Assembly (NCBI GenBank): GCA_937889795.1
Contig: CALBZH010000545.1
Location: 1 to 5,393, forward strand
Length of the DNA: 5,393 nt
Direction of reading: 5' to 3'
From: an uncultured Syntrophobacteraceae bacterium
GTDB lineage: Bacteria; Desulfobacterota; Syntrophobacteria; Syntrophobacterales; Syntrophobacteraceae
Numbering within the stretch: the first letter of the stretch is position 1; the number at the start of each line of letters is the position of its first letter. Both the position numbers and the translations under genes were made by a program. A model generated the notes under the pieces. The model had not been told where the DNA came from and searched no databases. It was given only the letters and a program-made list of their open reading frames with translations. Shown here piece after piece: positions 1 through 4,389 of this stretch.

Positions 1-1183
1 CGCGGTTCGCCTGGCTGTGCTTGGCCACGTTGTTGAAGGCCTCCTGAACGATGCGAAAAAGAACGATCTTAAGCGCTTCCGGGACGTCGCTTTCTTCAAT
101 GCTGGCGTTCAGCTCCACTTCGATTCCCGCGTAAATCGACTGGAAATCCCTGCAGAACCAGGCAAGGGTTGCAAGGATTCCCAGGTCGTCAAGCATGGCC
201 GGGCGCAGGTTGCGCTGAATGCGCCGCACCTCGTTGACCACTCCTCGAATCAGCGGGACTGCGGTTTCAAGGGGCCGCAGCGTCTCCGGCGGCAAGGCCT
301 CGCGCGCCGACTCGAGGGTTTCCTCAATGCTGAACTTGATGGCGCTGAGGGACTGGCCGATGCTGTCGTGCATCTGCAGGGCGATGCGCTTTCGCTCGGT
401 TTCCTGAGTCACCAGCAGCTGAGCCGAGAGCTCCCTCATGCGGCTTTCCGACACCCGAAGTGCCGTCTCCGCCTGGCGTCTCACTTCTTCGACACCGATG
501 GCCGAAGCAAGGATGCCAAGGATGCCACGGTCCTCCTCCGTGGGAGCAAAATCCTTCCGGTACACGACACAGAGCGTCCCGACACTCTTGTCGCCGAGCT
601 GGACGGCTTTTCCAAGGTAGGTGTGGAAGCCCTGTCGGATCAGACCGGGCTTGCCTGCAACGTAACCTGACGAGGGAAGACGCCTGATGAGAAGGGGCTC
701 CTTGCGCGCCTGTTCGAGCATCTTCGAGCAAATCTGGTCGTCGGGATTCTCGTCCTGGTCACATTCGTAAGGCCAGTGCCATTGACCCCAGGAGCAGAAT
801 TTTCCGTGGTCCAGGCGATTGTAATGCGCAGCGTCCGCTCCGAGCATTTCTCCGCACAGCGCGGTCAGGAGGTCGATGTTGGCCACCGGGTCCGGGCCGA
901 AGTTCAGAAAGCATTCATTCATTCTGGCAAACCGTTTCTGAATCCTGCTCAAGCGATCCAGCATGACTTGGGCATAGAGGCCGAGAGCACCCATGAGCCC
1001 TACGGCGAGCAACCGCATCTCAAGCTCGTTGAGATCGGGATGGAAGAGGCGCTGCACGAGAGGGCCGAGGTCATAGACATAGGTGTCCATGAAGGACTCC
1101 AGTATCCAGTAGACAACGCCGAATACCAGGCCCATCCAACCCATCGTATGGTGCCATCCCCGCTTATCCGAGAAGAGACACAT
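1..1183 (-). CDS. Membrane-anchored GAF sensor histidine kinase, NarL/DegS (HisKA_3) type, C-terminus cut by window edge
   Basis: The visible 394 residues form a two-component sensor kinase that would autophosphorylate on His and pass phosphate to a LuxR/NarL-type response regulator. Residues 14-31 and 56-74 are hydrophobic and look like two membrane helices joined by a short loop, so the sensor is probably anchored with little periplasmic domain. Residues about 85-240 form a GAF-like domain with Cys at 91, 110, 130, 141 and 152. Residues about 243-262 look like a coiled-coil linker. The HisKA_3 helix carries ETERKRIALQMHDS with phospho-acceptor His272, followed by the family-typical LRPAMLDDLG. 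The HATPase_c domain begins with the N-box QEAFNNVAKH (Asn385); the window ends before the D- and G-boxes. ATG at 1183 is chosen because AAGGAG lies 6 nt upstream and no other in-frame ATG is near. A response regulator gene is expected beyond the left edge (inference). Ligand unknown. Confidence 0.93.
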   Translation of the reverse strand, partial: MCLFSDKRGWHHTMGWMGLVFGVVYWILESFMDTYVYDLGPLVQRLFHPDLNELEMRLLAVGLMGALGLYAQVMLDRLSRIQKRFARMNECFLNFGPDPVANIDLLTALCGEMLGADAAHYNRLDHGKFCSWGQWHWPYECDQDENPDDQICSKMLEQARKEPLLIRRLPSSGYVAGKPGLIRQGFHTYLGKAVQLGDKSVGTLCVVYRKDFAPTEEDRGILGILASAIGVEEVRRQAETALRVSESRMRELSAQLLVTQETERKRIALQMHDSIGQSLSAIKFSIEETLESAREALPPETLRPLETAVPLIRGVVNEVRRIQRNLRPAMLDDLGILATLAWFCRDFQSIYAGIEVELNASIEESDVPEALKIVLFRIVQEAFNNVAKHSQANR

Positions 1184-1189
1184 GATCGA

Positions 1190-1195
1190 CTCCTT
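1190..1195 (-). promoter_or_regulatory. Ribosome binding site of the sensor kinase gene
   Basis: On the minus strand AAGGAG lies 6 nt before the ATG at 1183, a near-ideal Shine-Dalgarno match that fixes the start codon. Confidence 0.85.
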
Positions 1196-1304
1196 ACCGA
1201 TGTCGCATCCATACGTCGTTCCCCCGAGAACCGGATGGGGTGTAGACCGTAGGAAACACAATGCTCAAATAGGGTCCATTGCCAATTCCCGATCCTCCTG
1301 TTGC

Positions 1305-1330
1305 CCCTTAGAATAAGGGCGAAAGGGCGA
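1305..1330. repeat. Dyad overlapping a perfect tandem octamer, possible operator
   Basis: CCCTTA (1305-1310) and TAAGGG (1314-1319) are perfect inverted repeats around GAA. The right arm overlaps AAGGGCGA, which is repeated head to tail without change at 1315-1322 and 1323-1330. Such closely spaced half-sites in a divergent intergenic region are typical of regulator binding sites. The site lies 67 nt before the plus-strand ATG and 122 nt before the minus-strand ATG. No matching regulator is identified. Confidence 0.4.
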
Positions 1331-1355
1331 GTATGGAAGAACCAGCAGATTGAGC

Positions 1356-1375
1356 ATGCGTGATGATGAACGCAT
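1356..1375. repeat. Inverted repeat ATGCGT-N8-ACGCAT in leader of exported-protein gene
   Basis: Two perfect 6-bp arms flank the 8-nt spacer GATGATGA and end 10 nt before the Shine-Dalgarno sequence of the plus-strand gene. It could be an operator or a short leader hairpin. An arm of this length may also arise by chance. Confidence 0.3.
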
Positions 1376-1385
1376 CCACATAGAT

Positions 1386-1390
1386 GAGGA
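1386..1390 (+). promoter_or_regulatory. Ribosome binding site of the exported-protein gene
   Basis: GAGGA sits 6 nt before the ATG at 1397. This start gives a protein that opens with a good signal peptide, whereas the overlapping ATG at 1384 in another frame does not. Confidence 0.75.
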
Positions 1391-1396
1391 AAAGCC

Positions 1397-1762
1397 ATGA
1401 ACAGTCATTTCTGTGTCAGCGCCTGGAAGCTGTCGTTGATCACGGCGACCGTCGTGATCATGGCGACACTCGTTGGAGTCAACGGTGCGTTTGCTACGAC
1501 GCAGACGAGCAGCAGCAACGGGTGGGAGCCGTCTTTTTCGACATGGCTCTCGGTGGGGAGCGGTTCCGGGACTCCGGCCGTCGCGAGCCCTGTTTCGACG
1601 GGCGATGTAGGCCTCTCTGCCCGCAAGGGCAAGAAAGGGGGCGTGAAGTTTGAGCACGGGAGACCGGGCCACACCTCGGTAACAGGCGATGAAGCGTTGT
1701 ATGTGCGTAAGGGCGGCAAAGGTGGAGTAAAATTCGAGCACGGCAGACCGGGACATGCGTAG
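1397..1762 (+). CDS. Small exported protein with two Lys/Gly/His-rich 28-residue tandem repeats, function unknown
   Basis: This 121-residue protein is not a family I recognise. Residues 1-33 form a Sec-type signal peptide: a short n-region with Lys11, a hydrophobic core at about 12-28, and an AFA cleavage site after Ala33. The mature form would have about 88 residues and no cysteine. Residues 34-67 are rich in Ser, Thr, Gly and Pro and look disordered. Residues 68-92 and 96-120 are two copies of a repeat with period 28 that share TGD, a Leu, and a core of the form RKGxKGGVKFEHGRPGH. The core is identical at 16 of 17 positions. The repeat half is basic (11 Lys/Arg against 5 Asp/Glu) and carries four His. 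The repeats differ mostly at synonymous codon positions, so the peptide is under selection and the gene is real. Metal, heme or polyanion binding, or release of repeated peptides, are possible but unproven. It lies opposite the sensor kinase and may be its regulatory target. Confidence 0.8.
   Translation: MNSHFCVSAWKLSLITATVVIMATLVGVNGAFATTQTSSSNGWEPSFSTWLSVGSGSGTPAVASPVSTGDVGLSARKGKKGGVKFEHGRPGHTSVTGDEALYVRKGGKGGVKFEHGRPGHA
1598..1756 (+). repeat. Coding tandem repeat, two copies, 84-nt period
   Basis: Copy 1 (1598-1672) and copy 2 (1682-1756) encode the repeat of the exported protein. Over the 17-codon cores (1622-1672 and 1706-1756) I count nine codons with synonymous differences, one with a replacement (Lys79 against Gly107) and seven identical. 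This pattern points to an old duplication kept by selection on the protein, not to recent slippage. Confidence 0.9.
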
Positions 1763-1781
1763 TACGGTGCGGCAAGAGGTC

Positions 1782-1805
1782 TGCACCCGGATCAGAACGG
1801 GTGCA
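1782..1805 (+). terminator. Perfect 8-bp hairpin after the exported-protein gene
   Basis: TGCACCCG and CGGGTGCA pair perfectly around the loop GATCAGAA, starting 19 nt after the stop codon. Position and stem strength suit a transcript 3' end, but only ATTC follows and there is no run of T. It may therefore be a weak intrinsic terminator or a stabilising 3' hairpin. Confidence 0.45.
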
Positions 1806-1827
1806 ATTCACGACCGTTGCTAATTCC

Positions 1828-1839
1828 CCTTGGCCAAGG
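1828..1839. repeat. Perfect 12-bp palindrome
   Basis: CCTTGGCCAAGG is fully self-complementary and directly abuts the first heptamer array. It could be a protein-binding site or part of the neighbouring repeat structure. No function is evident. Confidence 0.4.
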
Positions 1840-1919
1840 TGTCGGGTGTCTGGTTTCGGGTGTCAGCGAAAGAGGCCAGAAGCCGTTCGACTGAAACCTG
1901 AACACTGAAACCTGAAACC
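1838..1919. repeat. Inverted pair of four-heptamer arrays, family GTKTCRG
   Basis: Positions 1839-1866 are four head-to-tail heptamers: GTGTCGG, GTGTCTG, GTTTCGG, GTGTCAG. Positions 1891-1918 are four heptamers of consensus CTGAAAC (the second is CTGAACA), whose complement is GTTTCAG, so this array is the inverted partner. Pairing the arms gives 20 Watson-Crick and 2 G-T pairs out of 28. The fold continues inward through CGAA/TTCG (1867-1870 with 1886-1889) and GGC/GCC (1874-1876 with 1882-1884), and outward by G1838-C1919. The whole is an imperfect hairpin of about 80 nt in non-coding DNA. Short tandem heptanucleotide repeats are known from cyanobacteria (STRR); relation to those is not implied. 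Confidence 0.8.
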
Positions 1920-1948
1920 AACGGTCTCGAATTGTACGCGAACAGAAC

Positions 1949-2039
1949 GATGCTGGATGCCGGATTACGGATGCTGGATAGAACCGGTGCAAGATCGGAG
2001 GCATTTTTATCTGGCATCAAGCATCAAGCGTCTGGTATC
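1949..2039. repeat. Inverted pair of four-heptamer arrays, family CAGCATC
   Basis: Positions 1949-1976 are four heptamers: GATGCTG, GATGCCG, GATTACG, GATGCTG. Positions 2012-2039 are TGGCATC, AAGCATC, AAGCGTC, TGGTATC, which are inverted relatives (complement of GATGCTG is CAGCATC). Arm pairing gives 16 Watson-Crick and 6 G-T pairs out of 28. The stem extends inward through GATA (1977-1980) with TATC (2008-2011), then G-T, A-T and A-T pairs. The result is a hairpin of about 90 nt with an apical loop near 1984-2004. It has the same plan as the neighbouring pair but a different heptamer. Confidence 0.75.
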
Positions 2040-2116
2040 CCCTCGAGCACGTGCTTCAGGAAGACTTGATGCTCGTGCCTCCGCTTATACTCCGCACGGT
2101 TCAGTTCTGGACCGTC

Positions 2117-2145
2117 GTCATCCCTAACGAATGTGAGGGATCTTT
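2117..2145. repeat. REP-like intergenic palindrome
   Basis: ATCCCT (2120-2125) and AGGGAT (2136-2141) are perfect inverted arms around a 10-nt loop, in the context GTCATCCCTAACGAATGTGA then GGGATCTTT. From memory, short palindromes of this form, GTCATCC(C/T)...GAAG/GAGGGATCT, are dispersed in many environmental bacterial genomes. Copy number here cannot be judged from one window. Confidence 0.55.
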
Positions 2146-2162
2146 GGATCTCTCTTCGTTCG

Positions 2163-2189
2163 AGCTGACAGAAAATCCATTTTTCAGCT
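2163..2189. repeat. Second hairpin next to the REP-like palindrome
   Basis: AGCTG (2163-2167) pairs with CAGCT (2185-2189), and AAAAT (2172-2176) with ATTTT (2179-2183), with a small internal bulge. Together with the preceding palindrome it may form one composite mosaic element ending where the SDR relic begins. Confidence 0.4.
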
Positions 2190-2206
2190 GTTCGGAGCAA
2201 TACACA

Positions 2207-2386
2207 GGGGCCGGGGGGCAGGTGCATTTTCTGCATGCCGATGTTTCAGATGAGCCTTCCGTCCAGGCGATGGCTTTGCAGATTGTCGATCAATTCGGCC
2301 GCGTCGATGTGCTGGTCAATAACACGGGGATTGCGCATCCAGTTGCTTCCCTCGCCGTAGAGATTGGTGGAGAATATGACCGATAG
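2207..2386 (+). pseudogene. Relic of a short-chain dehydrogenase/reductase (SDR), both ends missing
   Basis: About 60 residues match the middle of the SDR Rossmann fold: HADVSD with the cofactor-region Asp, then FGRVDVLVNNTGI, a variant of the NNAG motif, then GGEYDR at the place where SDRs usually have an EE(F/Y)DR-like segment. The N-terminal TGxxxGIG nucleotide-binding motif and the C-terminal YxxxK catalytic pair are absent, and the usual length is about 250 residues. The frame stays open to an ATG at 2051, but that part is translated repeat DNA and is not SDR-like. The relic ends with TAG at 2384-2386, inside the start of the next gene. It is a decayed fragment left by recombination or deletion, not a working enzyme. 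Confidence 0.7.
2366..2372 (+). promoter_or_regulatory. Likely ribosome binding site of the YkgJ-family gene
   Basis: GGTGGAG ends 3 nt before the ATG at 2376. TTG at 2364 and GTG at 2367 are in frame, but they have poorer upstream matches, and a TAG at 2358-2360 bars anything earlier. The short spacing makes this moderate support for the ATG start. Confidence 0.45.
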
Positions 2387-2873
2387 CCTTGAACGCTTTT
2401 ATGAGGACGTGGACGCTGCGGTACGAAAGCTCGTTGCGTCGGGAGCGTGGCGCCTCCACTGCACAGTCGGATGCTTTGGCTGCTGCGTCGACGGTTTGAC
2501 GGTTTTCGATGTGGAAGCCGACAATATCCAAAACCATTACGCGGAGCTTCTTTCAAGCGGTGCGCCCCATCCGGCAGGCGGCTGTGCATTCCTGGATGAG
2601 GAGGGAGCGTGCAGAATCTACGAGCATCGGCCTTACGTGTGCCGAACCCAGGGGCTGCCTCTTCGATGGATTGAGGAGGATCCCGAGGGGGAATGGGTTG
2701 AGATGAGGGATATCTGTCCGGAAAACGAGGCCGATTGTGATTTACTGGCGCTTGAGCCCGAAGATTGCTGGCTCATCGGGCCTTTTGAAGAGCGGTTACG
2801 GTCCATTCAGATGGTGTTGTACAAGGGCTCACTGGAGCGTCGTTTGCTTCGGCAACTGTTTCTGATGCAATGA
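2376..2873 (+). CDS. YkgJ-family cysteine-cluster protein (putative zinc/iron-chelate binding)
   Basis: The 165-residue product (169 if TTG at 2364 is used) carries the YkgJ/UPF0153 signature: C29-x3-C33-x2-C36-C37 near the N-terminus, then C70, C79 in GACRIYEHRP, and C89 in VCR, with further Cys at 114 and 121. Family members are thought to bind a metal or Fe-S cluster through these cysteines; their reaction is not established. Length fits the family and there is no signal peptide or membrane segment, so it is probably cytoplasmic. The start overlaps the last bases of the SDR relic, so the relic provides at least the ribosome-binding region. The next gene starts 27 nt after its stop, in the same frame with no further stop between, suggesting co-transcription with the glycosyltransferase. 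The function in that context is unknown. Confidence 0.9.
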   Translation: MTDSLERFYEDVDAAVRKLVASGAWRLHCTVGCFGCCVDGLTVFDVEADNIQNHYAELLSSGAPHPAGGCAFLDEEGACRIYEHRPYVCRTQGLPLRWIEEDPEGEWVEMRDICPENEADCDLLALEPEDCWLIGPFEERLRSIQMVLYKGSLERRLLRQLFLMQ

Positions 2874-2900
2874 AACGTCACCACGAGGACTTGGGCACGT

Positions 2901-4160
2901 ATGATTAGAACGAGTGAAGCGCGGCATGCAGCGAACGGCAGGGTAGGCACATCTCGGAGACCGACCCTCCTCGTACTGACAAGCTCCTTTCCGAGGTGGG
3001 AGCATGACCACGTGCCGTCTTTCGTCTTCGAGCTATCCCGGCGGCTGACGGAATCCTTCAGAGTCATTGTGCTGGCACCTCATTGCCAAGGGGCGAAACG
3101 ACGCGATAAATGGGGCGAAGTGGAAATCCGCCGGTTTGTCTACTGGACCGGCAGTCAGGATCTGTTCACCGGCGCAGCTATTCTGCCAACCCTGCGCAAG
3201 AAGCCCTGGCTGTGGCTGGCTGTACCGCTGTTCCTCCTTTCCCAATTCGTCGCGCTCGCATCCATCATGAAGGCGGAGCGCGTCCAGCTGATTCATGCCC
3301 ACTGGATCCTTCCCCAGGGGCTGCTGGCCGTGCTGTATAAGCTGGTCTTCCACAGTCGTGCGAAGCTTCTCGTTACGTCTCACGGCGGGGACATTTTTGG
3401 ACTGAAGCCCCTTGCCCGGCTCAAACGATTCGTGCTTGATCGTTGTGAGGGGGTCACGGTCGTAAGCAATGCCATTCGCGAGGCGGTGGTCCGACTGGGC
3501 TGTTCGCGGCTTCGCATGGAGGTTCTCCCCATGGGCGTTGACATGGAGCGCTTCCACCCGAAGCACCGCGATGATGCGCTGCGTCGCGAGGTCGCACCGA
3601 ACGGACCCTTGGTCCTCTTCGTGGGTCGGCTCTCGGAGAAAAAGGGACTGCGATACCTCTTGGATGCCATGCCGCGTGTGGTCCAACGGTTTCCCGAGTT
3701 GATACTCTTGGTGGTAGGGGAAGGCGAAGACCGGGAAGCGCTCGAGGCGCACGCGCGGAGTCTGGGGCTATCCGGGGACCGCGTGGTCTTTTATGGTGGC
3801 GTCGCCAACGACTTGCTTCCCAAGTTTTACGCGACTGCGGACGTCTTCGTGGGTCCTTCCGTGACCGCGAGCGGGGGCGATGCGGAAGGATTCGGCCTCG
3901 TGTTTGTGGAAGCCCTGGCCTGCGCCTGCCCCGTGATTGCCACGGACCTTCCCGCGATCGCTGATATTGTGATCAAGGGAGAAAATGGCCTCATCGTTGA
4001 ACAGCGAAATGCGGGCGCGATCGCCGAGGCTCTCATTGATCTGCTGGAAGACCGATCGCTTCTGGACCGACTCAAGAGCCGCGCCAGGGAATCCGTGGTC
4101 AATCGATACGATTGGAGGGCCGTTGGTGCGAGGTACGGGCGGTTGTTGGGCGAGCTCTGA
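2901..4160 (+). CDS. GT4-family glycosyltransferase (GT-B fold), complete
   Basis: This 419-residue enzyme should transfer a sugar from a nucleotide-sugar donor to a lipid-linked or polysaccharide acceptor on the cytoplasmic face of the membrane. The first Rossmann strand is TLLVLTSSFP (22-31), preceded by a 21-residue basic leader. IHAHW (131-135) and SHGGDIFG (His161, Asp164) fit the acceptor-side domain. VGRLSEKKG (241-249) is the phosphate-contact loop of the donor domain. The E-x7-E pair typical of GT4 is Glu329 and Glu337 in EGFGLVFVE. Residues 102-123 are strongly hydrophobic and may associate with the membrane. ATG at 2901 has only a weak GAGG 12 nt upstream; translation may be coupled to the YkgJ gene 27 nt before it, and no better start exists near strand 1. 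Length is usual for GT4. The exact sugar cannot be read from sequence. Confidence 0.93.
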   Translation: MIRTSEARHAANGRVGTSRRPTLLVLTSSFPRWEHDHVPSFVFELSRRLTESFRVIVLAPHCQGAKRRDKWGEVEIRRFVYWTGSQDLFTGAAILPTLRKKPWLWLAVPLFLLSQFVALASIMKAERVQLIHAHWILPQGLLAVLYKLVFHSRAKLLVTSHGGDIFGLKPLARLKRFVLDRCEGVTVVSNAIREAVVRLGCSRLRMEVLPMGVDMERFHPKHRDDALRREVAPNGPLVLFVGRLSEKKGLRYLLDAMPRVVQRFPELILLVVGEGEDREALEAHARSLGLSGDRVVFYGGVANDLLPKFYATADVFVGPSVTASGGDAEGFGLVFVEALACACPVIATDLPAIADIVIKGENGLIVEQRNAGAIAEALIDLLEDRSLLDRLKSRARESVVNRYDWRAVGARYGRLLGEL

Positions 4161-4389
4161 GTTTCCCTGAATCAGGAGTCTTTACCAGGTTTCAGGATGG
4201 TTCGAGCAGCATCGACGCCTTACAAGGTGTTTGGCCGAAATCTTGCTATTACAGCGTTTTTCTATCATCCTTCGCGTCGTGGGGCACGGCCCGATGGCTC
4301 CTCGAAGGCATGATGCCCGGAACTTGGCGGGTCGCGAAGCTTCCGGTGACAGTCGTGAGCTCAGTGTTAATGGCCTGGGGGACTGAAGG
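4161..4389 (+). other. Intergenic gap between the two glycosyltransferase genes
   Basis: These 229 nt carry no gene I can support. An open frame runs through on the plus strand (4112-4393), but its product is unlike any known protein and it overlaps both neighbours. A short palindrome, CCTGA-A-TCAGG, lies at 4166-4176 just after the stop codon. The stretch 4237-4268 is AT-richer, but I find no promoter with correct spacing and no T-tailed terminator. A separate promoter for the downstream gene is possible. Confidence 0.35.
4377..4382 (+). promoter_or_regulatory. Probable ribosome binding site of the second glycosyltransferase gene
   Basis: GGGGGA ends 7 nt before the ATG at 4390. An in-frame TGA at 4384-4386 excludes any earlier start. 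Confidence 0.5.

Larger units (their letters stand above)
1184..1396. promoter_or_regulatory. Divergent intergenic region between kinase and exported-protein genes
   Basis: These 213 nt separate two divergent start codons, so promoters for both genes should lie here. I found no convincing -35/-10 pair with normal spacing on either strand, and no clear sigma-54 element. The recognisable structures are listed separately: a dyad plus tandem octamer at 1305-1330 and a dyad at 1356-1375. Shared control of the two genes, perhaps by the response regulator of the kinase, is inference. Confidence 0.5.

Noticed and set aside
17..670. Long plus-strand open frame of 217 codons over the kinase gene
   Set aside because: It is the antisense shadow of the kinase: the minus strand shows HisKA_3 and HATPase motifs in order with a strong RBS.
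776..1252. Plus-strand open frame of 158 codons
   Set aside because: Antisense to the GAF and membrane-anchor part of the kinase, with no domain and no RBS.
1265..1786. Minus-strand open frame of 173 codons over the exported-protein gene
   Set aside because: The plus-strand frame has a signal peptide, an RBS and repeats with synonymous divergence; the minus-strand product resembles nothing.
1792..2020. Two minus-strand ORFs of 66-70 codons in the intergenic region
   Set aside because: They are translations of the heptamer arrays (RHPAS, FQVSVFRFQ-like peptides) and carry no other coding signal.
1837..2039. CRISPR array
   Set aside because: The repeats are 7-nt units without spacers between them, and the arrays are inverted pairs; no cas genes are visible.
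2051..2206. N-terminal part of the open frame leading into the SDR fragment, as a genuine protein start
   Set aside because: This stretch encodes translated REP-like repeat DNA and lacks the SDR glycine motif; the ATG is incidental.
3033..3752. Minus-strand open frame of 239 codons
   Set aside because: Shadow of the GT4 gene, whose plus-strand motifs are complete.
4243..4268. Promoter TTGCTA ... TATCAT before the second glycosyltransferase
   Set aside because: The spacer is only 14 nt and both hexamers match poorly.
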